A stretch of DNA of 63,892 bases from Planctomycetota bacterium. Its GTDB lineage: Bacteria; Planctomycetota; JAJSAM01. Positions 33,878 through 43,249 of the stretch are shown piece after piece. Below the pieces are notes generated by a model. That model worked only from the letters and a program-made list of their open reading frames with translations, ran no database searches and was not told where the DNA came from. How positions within the stretch are numbered: position 1 is the first letter of the stretch; each line of letters starts with the position of its first letter. The stretch lies in the NCBI GenBank assembly GCA_024274785.1, contig JAJSAM010000062.1, positions 1 to 63,892 on the forward strand, given 5' to 3'. Position numbers and translations under genes: made by a program.

Positions 33878-35572
33878 ATGCTCAAATCCGGTCTGATCAC
33901 GATTTGCATTCTCATCCTCTTCCCGACTCTCGCCCTCGCCCACGGCGGATCCTGGCGGGGGCCGACGACCCGGAATCCAGGCGATCCGAGTCCGGGCGCG
34001 AAGCCGGGTCCTTCTTCATGGACCAGCACCTGGCGGCTCAATCGCGAGGCCCTGCTCGACCTGCGCGGTCTCCAGGAGGAGCGGCTGAAGGCCCGGACTC
34101 CCGAGGCTTCGCCGCACTTCTTCGGTGAGCCCGGCGGTCGTCCCAGCTCGAAGGAGGAGGGCCAGAGCAAGGTCTGGAACGAGTTGGTCGACACTCTGCT
34201 GAAAGCGGCACGGGACAAGAGTCGGGACGTGGCCACCGGGGCGGTGATCGCCCTCGGGAAATCCGGGGATCAGCGCGCCCGGCCGCTTCTGATCGAATTG
34301 GTCGAGGATGACAACGCCCATCCGACCGTGAACGAATCCGCGGCGCTCGCGATCGGCATGATCGGCGGAGGACTGGAGGAGCGGCGGTTCCTCGAGGGCG
34401 TGATGAAGGACGAGAGGCACCGCACTCGAACCCGGGCCTTTGCCGCTCTCGGCCTCGGGTTCCTCGGAGACGTGGGTGCGCTGCCGGCTCTCATGGCCCA
34501 GGCGAAGAGGAAGGAAGCGAGCCGTGATGTGCCCACCTGTGCGATTCTGGCGATGGGGCTGCTCGGTGAGGAGATGATCGTGCCCGACCTCGCTCGCCGC
34601 CTGGCCGGTGCCAGGGGCCTTCGCGAGAAGGACGACCTCCTGCGGGGGTGGTACAGCGCATCGATTGCGAAGATCGCCTCGCCGTCGGGCCTCCCCGCAG
34701 TGCTCAAGTCGTTCTCCGACGACTACGTCGAAGTCAGGAGGCAGGCGGCTTTCTCCGCGCCGGCGCTCGCGGGCGCCGGGAAAGCGGAGGTGGTGAAGGC
34801 ACTGATCAGCGCCGCCCGAAACGATCGCGACAACGGGGTCAAGGCATTTGCCGTCCTCGCACTGGGCCAGATGGAGACGCCACTCGCCTTTGCTGAACTC
34901 AATCGCGCTTACGTCAAGGGCACTCCGATCGTGAAGCCGTACGCCGCAATGGCCATGGGTTTCCTGGCCCGGCAACTCGTGGATCCGGAGCAGAGGCTGG
35001 TCGTCCTGAAGCTTCTGCGGAAGGAGTTTCACTTCGCGAACGCGCTCGAGGTGCGGGGGGCCCTCGCCATCGGTCTTGGCATCGCCGGGGATGCGGAGTC
35101 GGTTCCGGCGCTGCTGAAGGTCCTGACCGGGAAGGGTGCTCCCGACCCCAAGGCGCACGTGGCGATCGCCCTCGGTCTGATCGGGGACGATGCCGCCAGG
35201 CCGGCCCTGCGCAAAGTGCTCACCGACCGATCCGATCCGATGCTGCAGCGGGAGGCCGCGCTCGCCCTCGGGTTGCTCGGGGATCGAGGCGCGGAGAAGA
35301 TCCTCCTCAAGCTGGTCAAGGAGGGCTCTTCGGAGTACGTGCGCGGGAGTGCGGCCGTGGCGTTGGGGCGCCTGGCCTCGGTGGAGACTGCCGGGATCCT
35401 GAAGGACATCGTGGACGACGAATCCGGCCCGGCCACGACGCGCGCGTTCGCCTGTGTCGCCCTCGGCCTCGTGATGGACCGCCGCGCGGAACCGATCCTG
35501 GCGAGGATCAGCCACCACCTGAATCACAGCATGGCCGTCGAGGCGGTGTTGGAGGCGCTGACCATCCTGTAG
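33878..35572 (+). CDS. Secreted HEAT-repeat protein
   Basis: 564 aa from ATG 33878, which gives a good signal peptide (LITICILILFPTLALAHGG); ATG 33848 is in frame but would add a non-signal extension. Residues about 130-560 are 12 or more HEAT-type repeats (for example GAVIALGKSGDQRARPLLIE, ALALGLLGDRGAEKILLKLV, VALGRLASVETAGILKDIVD). HEAT repeats serve as protein-binding scaffolds. It is convergent with the gene on the opposite strand. Its partner is unknown. Confidence 0.8.
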   Translation: MLKSGLITICILILFPTLALAHGGSWRGPTTRNPGDPSPGAKPGPSSWTSTWRLNREALLDLRGLQEERLKARTPEASPHFFGEPGGRPSSKEEGQSKVWNELVDTLLKAARDKSRDVATGAVIALGKSGDQRARPLLIELVEDDNAHPTVNESAALAIGMIGGGLEERRFLEGVMKDERHRTRTRAFAALGLGFLGDVGALPALMAQAKRKEASRDVPTCAILAMGLLGEEMIVPDLARRLAGARGLREKDDLLRGWYSASIAKIASPSGLPAVLKSFSDDYVEVRRQAAFSAPALAGAGKAEVVKALISAARNDRDNGVKAFAVLALGQMETPLAFAELNRAYVKGTPIVKPYAAMAMGFLARQLVDPEQRLVVLKLLRKEFHFANALEVRGALAIGLGIAGDAESVPALLKVLTGKGAPDPKAHVAIALGLIGDDAARPALRKVLTDRSDPMLQREAALALGLLGDRGAEKILLKLVKEGSSEYVRGSAAVALGRLASVETAGILKDIVDDESGPATTRAFACVALGLVMDRRAEPILARISHHLNHSMAVEAVLEALTIL

Positions 35573-35628
35573 TCCGGAGTGGTGCGGCGATGGCGCGTGC
35601 GCGGCTGATCCCCTGGAGGGTGGAAGCG

Positions 35629-35651
35629 ACCGCGGCAGTGGTTCTGCCGCG
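35629..35651. terminator. 9-bp perfect hairpin between convergent genes
   Basis: CCGCGGCAG and CTGCCGCGG form a 9-bp stem around a 5-nt loop. It lies midway between the convergent stops at 35572 and 35669, so it suits a bidirectional terminator. There is no U-tract. Confidence 0.5.
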
Positions 35652-35668
35652 GCCGCCCGGGATCTCGC

Positions 35669-37435
35669 CTACCTCGTCGACGCCTTGATCGCCACGACCA
35701 GGTGCTCACCCTTCCGCACCGGGTTCATGCCCGCATCGAGGATGTAGACGCTCCCTGCCGGGATGGTCACCGTGGTGTCGAATTCGCGCCGGTTCTCGGA
35801 GAGCCGATCGATCGGACCCAGGAAACGGGCGCCGGAGTCGAAGACCTTGCCGAGTTCGCGACTCGAGAGCAGCAGCTTCAGTTTCGTCACCACCTGCTCA
35901 CCGTCGGTGGTCAGGGTCGGCTGGAGATTCGCGACCAGCCCCTCGAAGCTCTGACCGATAATCGGGTCGCTGATCCGGGCCTCCTGCGCCACCTCCACGT
36001 CGTAATCCGCGATGTAGTTCATGGTATTGCCGATCTGGAACGAGGCTCGCCGGTCTGGAAGCGTGGAGACCTTGCCTGCGTATATCGGGACGCCCTCGGG
36101 AAATGAATCCCGGACTCCCGGCGCAATCGCCGACTTGCTGCTGAGGACCCGCACATCGAAGTGGATCTGGCGGAGTTGCTGCGTCTCCAGGTCGACGACG
36201 AACTTGCGGACGGCCTTCAGGATATCCTCGCTCGCCAAGACGACCAGGTCGTGATTCTCCGTGATGTTCACCCGGGCTTCACCCTCCTCCCAGTACCACG
36301 GTGCCACGTTCTGAAGAATGAGGTCCAGGAGCTCCTCCGGTCCGGGGAAGAACGGCGGAAGCTCATGTCCGAATCGAAGCAGCGTGGGCGCGATGATGTC
36401 GGCTTCGTCCGCTTCCACCTCGGGGTTGACTCCGAAGTAGACGAGTTCCGGCCGATGGCAGAGAGCACCGATGGTCAGAATGGACTCGGGCACCTTCGAC
36501 CCGAGGAGCTTCGTCCTTACCTTGACGATCAACGTCCTGCCCTCGGCAACCACGGGGATCGTGAAGGTCCCGGTGGCTGGAACGATGCGCGTCATGGCTG
36601 CGCCGAACATGCGGAACACCGGCAGTTCGATAATGCCCAGGTTCTTCCGCACGGTGGAGCGGTAGGGGCCCTGCATGTTCTCCTCGTCGACACCCAACTC
36701 CAGTTGCCGGAACGGGCGGTCGAACCTGCCGTACTGCACGATGGCATCGATCACCAGCCGGTCGCCGTTGACCGTGGGACGGACGATCAACTCCACGCTG
36801 GTTCCCTCGACACCGAACGAGACCACCGGGTCGGAGATGTTGGAACCCTGGGCGATCTCCGCGTCGTAGTCGCCCACGTAGCGCATCCGGTTGGTCACCT
36901 GCACCGCCGTGGTGATGCCGGGCCAGGCTTCACCCGAGGCGGAATCGACGAGGTTGACGTTCCGGTCCACCTTCGCCGGGCCTGGTTCCGGCACCGCATC
37001 CGGTGCGAGCGCCGCATATTGCTCGTCACCGAGTTCATAGACCTCGACGGAGAAGCCGATCCGTTGGGAAGCACCCGCGGAGAGACCGCGCAGGAACTCC
37101 TGGATCTTCTGGTGGACCGCCGGGCGGTTCTTCACCAGCAGCAGTCTGCCTCTCATCCCCATGACGTCTCCGCCTCCCTCCCAGCTGCCGGGCTCCACCG
37201 TCGCCCGGACATAGTCCGCGAGGGCGTCCACGCTGAGGAACTGCCTGGGATCCTGTTCCTCCATTTCCTCGAAGTACGAGAGGGATCCCTGGTGGCCCAG
37301 GCGGCTTGCATAGGTGTGGTGTCGAGACTCCGTGATGGCCGAAACGTCATAGACTCGAAACTCCAGTTCGACGCTCTGGGCCGAGGCCACTCCGGTCAGG
37401 AGAACCAGAATGAGGGCCAGGCTTGCCGTTTTCAT
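35669..37435 (-). CDS. Secreted protein with two secretin-N-like modules
   Basis: 588 aa from ATG 37435; the signal peptide is SLALILVLLTGVASAQ. It is built as two related halves. Each has an N-type segment with the pattern V..YDV..., ...YVRATVEPGSWEG..., and RGRLLLVKNRPAVHQKIQEF, like the secretin N1 domain, followed by a beta-rich segment. The two beta segments align closely: MRYVGDYDAEIAQGSNISDP in the first, MNYIADYDVEVAQEARISDP in the second. Full secretin barrels are longer, and no pore domain is seen. It could be a periplasmic assembly factor or receptor. Downstream of the anti-sigma gene by 13 bp. Confidence 0.7.
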   Translation of the reverse strand: MKTASLALILVLLTGVASAQSVELEFRVYDVSAITESRHHTYASRLGHQGSLSYFEEMEEQDPRQFLSVDALADYVRATVEPGSWEGGGDVMGMRGRLLLVKNRPAVHQKIQEFLRGLSAGASQRIGFSVEVYELGDEQYAALAPDAVPEPGPAKVDRNVNLVDSASGEAWPGITTAVQVTNRMRYVGDYDAEIAQGSNISDPVVSFGVEGTSVELIVRPTVNGDRLVIDAIVQYGRFDRPFRQLELGVDEENMQGPYRSTVRKNLGIIELPVFRMFGAAMTRIVPATGTFTIPVVAEGRTLIVKVRTKLLGSKVPESILTIGALCHRPELVYFGVNPEVEADEADIIAPTLLRFGHELPPFFPGPEELLDLILQNVAPWYWEEGEARVNITENHDLVVLASEDILKAVRKFVVDLETQQLRQIHFDVRVLSSKSAIAPGVRDSFPEGVPIYAGKVSTLPDRRASFQIGNTMNYIADYDVEVAQEARISDPIIGQSFEGLVANLQPTLTTDGEQVVTKLKLLLSSRELGKVFDSGARFLGPIDRLSENRREFDTTVTIPAGSVYILDAGMNPVRKGEHLVVAIKASTR

Positions 37436-37448
37436 GGCGGTTTCCCTT

Positions 37449-39140
37449 TCAGTAGTTTCCGGTTGATCGTTGGGCGGAGGGGCCGCTGCCGAGTGCACTC
37501 AGAACGCGCCGCGCGGTTGGGCCGAGGTCTCCGGTGAGCAGGGACGACAGCGCGGGCAGGACGACCCCGCGATCCATGGATTTGAGCGTCCGCAGCGTTG
37601 CGGACCTGGGCCGTCGATCCGGCTCCAGCGCCAGAATCCCCCGCACCGCGGAGGGAGAGGCAATCTGACCCAGCGCGGAGACGGCCTCGCCTCGAAGGGC
37701 GCGGCGCTCCCGGCCGCGAATGATCAGGATCGGCACCGCGCTCTCCTCGCCGGTCGTGCCGAGGGCGCGGATCGCCTGGCGTTCGAGCTGCGGGATCTCC
37801 GCGAGGAGGTCGAGCGCGGAGACTGCCTCGGGACCGCCGATCTGACCGAGCGCGCGGATGACGGCGGGGGCCAGGGCGCGGTTCCGGGCGAGTGGACGCA
37901 GCGCCTTGACGGTCTGTGATCCGCCGCAGACTGCGAGCAACTCGATCGCCATGCGCAGATCGACCTTCTGCTTCGAGGAGAGGAGGCCGATGAGCCGTTG
38001 CTCGGTGGCGGCGCCGGCCTGCGCGAAGGCCGACCTCACGTCCGCGTGCTGCCACCGGCGGATGAGGGCGTCGGCCCCCGCGGTGGTATCCGTGAGGGCG
38101 AGTATCCGGGCGGCTTCGGCGCGGGCGTACGGATGATCGAGCAGCCGGATCAGACCGGGCACCGCTTCGGGACGGGCGAGCGCACCGAGCAGGTCGAAGG
38201 CGCGCTGTTCCCCCCGCTCGGCGAGACGGAGCAGGTGGGGGACCAGGGCGTCGACGTTCGCCTCGATGGCTGCCGGAACGTAAGTCGAGAGTTCCGGGTC
38301 CTGGTAGCGTGCGAGCAGGATGCGGGCTCCGACGATGCCGTCGGCCCGGGCGATCGCCATCATCGCCTGCTTCCGCAGGATTGCAGACGGCAAAGTCGCA
38401 AGGCCCCGATCCAGGACCCGGGCAGCCTGCTCTCCACCGATCGACGCGAGTGCGGAAATCACCTCCGCGGGTTGATCGGTCTTCGCCAGCATCGACTCCA
38501 GCGCGGCGAGGGCCTTCGGGTCGCCGATGGCCGCGAGGAGCCTGACGGCCCGGATGGCGCGGTCCGGCTTGCGCACCGCGATCAGGGCCGCCGGCAGCGA
38601 TTCGCGTGGTCCGGACAGAGCGAGAACCTCGAGGGCGGCGCGGGCCGCGATGGTGTCGTCTTCCACCGCGATGCGGTTCAGGATGACCATCCTCGCCCCG
38701 TCGAGTTCCGCGAGAATGCCCCGGTCCTCCTCGAGTTCACTCTGAAGCGCGCTGGAAACCAGGCCTCGGAGCGCCGATGGGGCCGGAGCGCGCGGGGCTT
38801 TGCCGGACTGCTCCGGATTGGGATCGGTGCGGTTGAACTGCATCCGGACCCCCGCGAAGAGGAGGATCACTGCTGCGGCGGCGGCGAGGGGGGTGAAGCG
38901 GCGCTGGACCCGGCTGTTCTTCGCGGGCGCCTGGTCCGGAATGGTTCGGAGGCGGCTTTCGAAATCGGCGGAAGGGCCGCACTCCCCACCCGGGGCCAGG
39001 ATCACGTCGAGAGACCGCATGGCGGAGACGGTTCTCCCGCACTTCGGGCAGGAATCAACGTGGTCCCGTACTTCCGGGGCGATTTCTTCACCGTCGACCA
39101 GGGAGCCGAGTGTGGCGAAGGTCGGGCAGCTTACGTCCAT
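37449..39140 (-). CDS. Zinc-finger anti-sigma factor with extracytoplasmic HEAT repeats
   Basis: 563 aa from ATG 39140, overlapping the sigma gene by 10 nt. Residues about 23-40 carry the cytoplasmic anti-sigma zinc finger (VRDHVDSCPKCGRTV, an HxxxCxxC motif). A single membrane helix (LAAAAAVILLFAGV) is at about 83-98. The outer part is a run of HEAT-type repeats (for example IRAVRLLAAIGDPKALAALE). The probable role is to bind and hold the neighbouring ECF sigma factor until a signal reaches the HEAT region. Translational overlap with sigma supports this. Confidence 0.85.
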   Translation of the reverse strand: MDVSCPTFATLGSLVDGEEIAPEVRDHVDSCPKCGRTVSAMRSLDVILAPGGECGPSADFESRLRTIPDQAPAKNSRVQRRFTPLAAAAAVILLFAGVRMQFNRTDPNPEQSGKAPRAPAPSALRGLVSSALQSELEEDRGILAELDGARMVILNRIAVEDDTIAARAALEVLALSGPRESLPAALIAVRKPDRAIRAVRLLAAIGDPKALAALESMLAKTDQPAEVISALASIGGEQAARVLDRGLATLPSAILRKQAMMAIARADGIVGARILLARYQDPELSTYVPAAIEANVDALVPHLLRLAERGEQRAFDLLGALARPEAVPGLIRLLDHPYARAEAARILALTDTTAGADALIRRWQHADVRSAFAQAGAATEQRLIGLLSSKQKVDLRMAIELLAVCGGSQTVKALRPLARNRALAPAVIRALGQIGGPEAVSALDLLAEIPQLERQAIRALGTTGEESAVPILIIRGRERRALRGEAVSALGQIASPSAVRGILALEPDRRPRSATLRTLKSMDRGVVLPALSSLLTGDLGPTARRVLSALGSGPSAQRSTGNY

Positions 39141-39703
39141 TCCGCGATCTCCTCTCCGAACCGGGCGATGAGCTTCCGGCGGGCCTGGACCAGGTGCGCT
39201 TTCACGGCCCCCTTCCGGATTGCCATGGCGTCGGCGATTTCGGCGTAGGAGAGCCTTCCGCGGACGCGGAGCAACAGCGCTTCCCGCTGGCGGCGGGGGA
39301 GCTTGCGGATGCCGGCGATCACGCGCCGGAGGAGGTCCCGGCGGGCGAGCCCTTCCGCGGGGTCCGAGGGTTTGCCGGCCGGGTCGAGGAGCGGCACGGT
39401 CTGGCGGGAGCGGCGATATCGATCCCGCCAGGCGTTCACCAGGATCCGGCGGAGCCAGCCCCGTTCGGAGCTCTGCTTCCGCAGCTTTCCGATCCCCTTG
39501 AACGCCTTGAGATACGTCTCCTGCACCAGGTCCTCCGCGTCCGTCCTGTTTCCCGAAAGTCGCATTGCCAGGCCGAAGATGGCGCTGCTGTGCTCGGTCA
39601 CGAGCCGATCGAGTTCCGCACCATCACCCTCCCGGGCGGCGGTAGCCACTTCTGTGAGCTTTGGGGCTCTGGTCCCGAAAGCGAATTCAGCAGGCGCGCT
39701 CAT
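39131..39703 (-). CDS. ECF-type RNA polymerase sigma factor
   Basis: 190 aa from ATG 39703. Region 2 (EHSSAIFGLAMRLSGNRTDA, then EDLVQETYLKAFKG, then WLRRILVNAWRDRYRR) and region 4 (LPRRQREALLLRV, SYAEIADAMAIRKGAVKAHL) are complete, with the linker of the usual length. The N-terminus is about 25 residues longer than minimal ECF factors. It is co-transcribed with the anti-sigma gene downstream. Its regulon cannot be predicted here. Confidence 0.93.
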   Translation of the reverse strand: MSAPAEFAFGTRAPKLTEVATAAREGDGAELDRLVTEHSSAIFGLAMRLSGNRTDAEDLVQETYLKAFKGIGKLRKQSSERGWLRRILVNAWRDRYRRSRQTVPLLDPAGKPSDPAEGLARRDLLRRVIAGIRKLPRRQREALLLRVRGRLSYAEIADAMAIRKGAVKAHLVQARRKLIARFGEEIAEWT

Positions 39704-40181
39704 CTGTCCCCATAGACGCAGGTGACCGAAAACGGGTATAGGCGGAAAGCGGGAATCTGTTGCCGGGGCGGGAGTCGTTACGCGGTGAAGCAGTGCTGCC
39801 GTCGCGCCGCCGCTGCCGATTAAGAGTTCGTTCCCACGTGCTCATCATAGGGCCCGTCTGCAAAGACTGCTGCATTCGAGGGCCGCTGCATCCCGCTACG
39901 CTTTGTTGCCCGTTTGTCGAAACCAGTAAGGTTTCGCCCTCCTCGCGCCTTGCTTTCTCAGGCGCAGCGGCGCGCTCGCGGCAGCGGTCGCACTGATTCC
40001 CGGACGAGCCCTCGGCCGGTCCAGGCCCTCGGACCCGGAAGTCACGGCAAACTCCTCTCCTCTGCCAATCTACGGGAATGACCGTGATCCGCAATACCGT
40101 CGGGTTGGCCGCGCTGACCGAGTCCGCTCACCGGCTACTCTCCGTCTTCGCTGAGTAGATGGCCTTTCAGAGGGATGAACT
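39704..40181. other. 478-bp intergenic gap
   Basis: The gap lies upstream of the sigma gene and downstream of the LpoB-like gene. It holds repeat copy C (39849-40012). The remaining parts carry no open frame with a ribosome site. The sigma operon promoter must lie within 39704-39848, but no clear -35/-10 pair stands out. Confidence 0.5.
39849..40012. repeat. 164-bp interspersed repeat, copy C
   Basis: Starts AGGGCCCGTCTGCAAAGAC and ends GATTCCCGGACGAGCCCT; the reverse of its end resembles its start over about 20 bp. It shares the core CGAAACCAGTAAGGTTTCGC and CCTCCTCGCGCCTTGC with other copies. Orientation is as copy B. Confidence 0.8.
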
Positions 40182-40817
40182 TCAAGACGAGCCGAACAGG
40201 CCGATCCGCGCCCGCTTCGTCAACTCCTCTTCCCGGGTCCAGATGATCTCCGCGGTTTCGATGTCCACGCAGTTCAGGACGAACTGGTAGTAGACGTCTT
40301 CCAGCCGCACGCCGACGCTCTCCATGGAACGGCCCTTGTGCTTCTTGATGGATCGGAGCGCGCCGTAAATGATCACGTCGGCCCCGAGTTGCTTGCCGTA
40401 TTGTTTGATCATCACCGGATTGACCCGGCCCGAGCCCTGCTGGAAGTCCACCTGGTTGGTGATCTCGTCCTGCCCGTGGGGGCCGACCACGAAGCGGAAT
40501 TTGCCGCTGTTGATCAGAGCGGTGCGGATGGAGTCCGAGATCCCGCTCGTGTTGACGTGCTCGGTCGTCTCATTCGCGATGCCGCCCATGTAGGTGATCA
40601 CGCGGAGGTCCTGCCCTTTGCCGGGGCCGGCGTAGTGGTTCAGGCGGGGGAATTCGATGAGCGACTTCGTCATCGCCTGCGCGAAGCGCTGCTGGTCGGT
40701 GCGTCCCCAGTCGACATTGATGGTCTCCTCCTCCGCCGGATCACCGTAATTCACGGAACTGCATCCGCCGATGACGAAGAGGATCAAAAGGGCGAGGAAT
40801 GGCAGTAGTTTGCTCAT
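40182..40817 (-). CDS. LpoB-like penicillin-binding protein activator lipoprotein
   Basis: 211 aa from ATG 40817, overlapping the previous stop (ATGA). Lipobox is LLILFVIGGCSS. The mature part matches LpoB-type proteins: a short low-complexity start, then SLIEFPRLNHYAG, RVITYMGGIANETTEHVNTS, SDSIRTALINSGKFRFV, GADVIIYGALRSI and a VDIETAEIIWTREEE end. LpoB-type outer-membrane lipoproteins activate PBP1B for peptidoglycan synthesis in enterobacteria; for distant homologues the role is assumed only. The COG3014-like partner upstream supports a conserved neighbourhood. Confidence 0.82.
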   Translation of the reverse strand: MSKLLPFLALLILFVIGGCSSVNYGDPAEEETINVDWGRTDQQRFAQAMTKSLIEFPRLNHYAGPGKGQDLRVITYMGGIANETTEHVNTSGISDSIRTALINSGKFRFVVGPHGQDEITNQVDFQQGSGRVNPVMIKQYGKQLGADVIIYGALRSIKKHKGRSMESVGVRLEDVYYQFVLNCVDIETAEIIWTREEELTKRARIGLFGSS

Positions 40818-42169
40818 CGGTCTGCTCCCTGGTCTGGCATCGGGATGTATTCTAACGGTTCCCGTTCCGCCGGAACCGAACCGTCCGCGACGCGCCGGCC
40901 GCCGACGACATTGGTGAAGAGCCTGGTGCCCGCGGATCGGGCGAACACGAAGACGGTCTCCCCCGGCCGGATCTCGATCGGAGCCAGTTCGTGCGTATCT
41001 CCGCCGACGGCTTCGATGGTGAGTCGGGTCACGCCGGGGGTGACGAAGATCCGGGCGGCCTGCCAGGTGTCCGGCAGGGTATGCCAGGACCGGAGGTCGG
41101 CCCGCTCGGTGAGGAGGGCGAAGATGTTGCCGACGAGAACGCCCCACGAGCCCCACTCCTTCGTCAGGTAGCTCGTGAGCTCGCGCTTCAGCACCGCCCG
41201 GATCGCGGATCGGCTGGCGAGCCAGAAGATCCGATCTTTCAGGTTCTCGGTCGCGGTGTGCGTGACGTCTTCCACCACCACCGTCCGGTACGTTCCGGAC
41301 CGTCCGGCTCCGTGGATCTCGAGGTGTGAGACCGGCTGGGGACGACCGACGTAGTCCGGCACCGCCCAGGAGAGGATGCCGTCGCCGGTGGGAATATCCA
41401 TCCGGATCTCGCGCTTCACCGGCCCGACTCCCACTCCGGCGATGACGACGATCGAACCGGCCGGTTCGGGGAGATCGGGTGGGGACCCGTAGCGGCGTAT
41501 CATCCGCTCCGCCTCGCCGCGCTTCCCGATCATCCGGTAGAGCCTGATCAACTCCGGGCCGGCCAGATCCCGGCCGATCCCCTTCTCCTCCATTCGGCGA
41601 TAGTCGATGATCGCGTCATCGGCCCGGCCGGAGAGTTCGTAGCAGACCGCGGACAGGAAGTGCCCGAGGCCGCCCGCGGCGTACTCCTTTTCATAGAGCT
41701 TCTCGTCGCCGATGAGGATCAGGTCGGCGAGGCGCACCTCCACCAGCGCGTCTTCGAGCGATCCCGTGGCGAGATAGGTCATGGCGAGCGAGGCATGCAG
41801 CATGACCCGTTCATATCCCTCCGGCTGGTAGGGGCCGATCCGTTCGGTCAGCGTCCAGCGGATCAGCGCTTCACCGATGGATTCCGGGGTGATCACTTCC
41901 TCCCGGTCCAGATCTTTCGTGTACGCCGCGGCGTCGAGGAAGTACTCCTGCGCCAGGTCCCATTTCCCGAGGGCCGAGGCGACGGTGCCGACCTCGGTGT
42001 CGGAGAGAAATGCGGATCCGGTGAAGCCGTCGTCCCGGTATCGCGCGATGGCGGCTTCCGGATCACCGGAGGAGAACTCCGTGACCGCCTGCTCCTGCCC
42101 GAGGTCGTAGGAGACGCAAGCCGGAAGCGCGGCCAGCAGGGAGAGGAGGGGAAGCACGAGGGTTCTCAT
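40814..42169 (-). CDS. COG3014-like TPR lipoprotein
   Basis: 451 aa from ATG 42169 with GGAGAG upstream. The lipobox is LLSLLAALPACVS. The N-terminal half contains TPR-like helix pairs (AQEYFLDAAAYTKDL, and LHASLAMTYLATGSLEDALV, then DYRRMEEKG); the C-terminal half is beta-rich (GSIVVIAGVGVGPVKREI, then PGETVFVFARSAGTRLF). COG3014 proteins commonly sit next to LpoB-like lipoproteins, as here. No function is established. The two genes are translationally coupled. Confidence 0.75.
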   Translation of the reverse strand: MRTLVLPLLSLLAALPACVSYDLGQEQAVTEFSSGDPEAAIARYRDDGFTGSAFLSDTEVGTVASALGKWDLAQEYFLDAAAYTKDLDREEVITPESIGEALIRWTLTERIGPYQPEGYERVMLHASLAMTYLATGSLEDALVEVRLADLILIGDEKLYEKEYAAGGLGHFLSAVCYELSGRADDAIIDYRRMEEKGIGRDLAGPELIRLYRMIGKRGEAERMIRRYGSPPDLPEPAGSIVVIAGVGVGPVKREIRMDIPTGDGILSWAVPDYVGRPQPVSHLEIHGAGRSGTYRTVVVEDVTHTATENLKDRIFWLASRSAIRAVLKRELTSYLTKEWGSWGVLVGNIFALLTERADLRSWHTLPDTWQAARIFVTPGVTRLTIEAVGGDTHELAPIEIRPGETVFVFARSAGTRLFTNVVGGRRVADGSVPAEREPLEYIPMPDQGADR

Positions 42170-42292
42170 GAAGGGGTGCACTCTCCACCGACGGTCTCGG
42201 GCTCGATGATCATTGCTTCAGGATATCGGAAGGCGTCGCCGACCCACCGAGGATCTTGCCGTATGTTCGAACCACCGTAGGATGTGCGCACC

Positions 42293-43162
42293 ATGGTTCC
42301 CCGGACCGCTTTTTCCATCCTGCTTTTCGCAACGGTCCTGACGCTCGGCTGCGGCAATGGCGGAGAGCGCGGACCGGCGGGCGGAGATGGGCCGGCCGCC
42401 CTCCTTCCGATTCCCGACAAGACCGTGGTCCTGACCTTCGACGACGCGTCCCGTTCCCACCTGGTCTACGTCGCACCGCTCCTGAAACGCTATGGCTTCG
42501 GCGCCACCTTCTTCGTCACCGCCACCTGGATGAGGGACCAGACCCTCTTCCTCAACTGGAAGGAGATCGCCGAGCTCTACCGCATGGGGTTCGAGATCGG
42601 GAATCACTCCTACTCCCACCCCGGCTGTCATCGGTCGGATGCGGCGGAGTTCATGCCCGCGGAAATCCGAAAGGTGGAGGAGGCGCTCGCCCGCGTCGGC
42701 GTGCCGAAACCGACCGCCTTCGCCTGGCCCGGGAGTGTGTTCGGGCCGGAGGGGCTCGAGGTGCTCGGCAGTTCCGGCTACCGCTTCGGAAGGCGGGGGA
42801 TCCACCCCGAATTCGAGCCCGGCCAGACCCGCGTCGGCACGATCTACGACCCGGAGAAACACGACCCGCTCCTGATCCCGAGCGCCGGCGATGCGGGAGC
42901 GGACTGGACCCTGACCCACATGAAGCGCGTCGTTTCCCAGGCAAAGGACGGGAAGATCGCCGTGCTCGTCTTTCACGGCGTCCCCGACCTCCTGAACGCG
43001 GTGCTCAACACTTCCGAGGAGCGTTTCGCGTCCTATCTGCGCTACTTCAGGGAAGAGAACTTCAACGTGATCGCCATCCGGGATCTGCGGCGCTACGTGG
43101 ATCCGAACGTCCACCCCGACGACCCCTTGAGGACCCGTCGCGTACCGGATCGGGAGGATTAG
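42293..43162 (+). CDS. Polysaccharide deacetylase family lipoprotein
   Basis: 289 aa from ATG 42293, chosen because AGGA lies about 10 nt upstream; GTG 42284 is too close to it. A lipoprotein signal (FSILLFATVLTLGCGNGG) precedes a NodB-type domain: TVVLTFDDASRSH with the catalytic and metal Asp, FEIGNHSYSHPGCH with the HxxxH metal motif, FAWPGSVFGP and a terminal IAVLVFHG with the second catalytic His. It should remove N-acetyl groups from a cell-surface or extracellular polysaccharide. It is divergent from the COG3014-like gene. Confidence 0.88.
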   Translation: MVPRTAFSILLFATVLTLGCGNGGERGPAGGDGPAALLPIPDKTVVLTFDDASRSHLVYVAPLLKRYGFGATFFVTATWMRDQTLFLNWKEIAELYRMGFEIGNHSYSHPGCHRSDAAEFMPAEIRKVEEALARVGVPKPTAFAWPGSVFGPEGLEVLGSSGYRFGRRGIHPEFEPGQTRVGTIYDPEKHDPLLIPSAGDAGADWTLTHMKRVVSQAKDGKIAVLVFHGVPDLLNAVLNTSEERFASYLRYFREENFNVIAIRDLRRYVDPNVHPDDPLRTRRVPDRED

Positions 43163-43171
43163 CCCGGGGGT

Positions 43172-43249
43172 ATGGAGACGGTGCATGCGGAAAAGGCCGA
43201 GGCCCTGAAGAATCAGTTCAAGGGCATCCTCGAGCGCCTGGTCCGGTAG
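43172..43249 (+). CDS. Possible 25-aa amphipathic peptide
   Basis: ATG 43172 to TAG 43249 encodes METVHAEKAEALKNQFKG and ILERLVR, an amphipathic helix. A GGGGG tract lies just upstream. The frame partly overlaps the 3' end of the opposite EamA gene and could be a fragment or a coincidence. Confidence 0.2.
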   Translation: METVHAEKAEALKNQFKGILERLVR

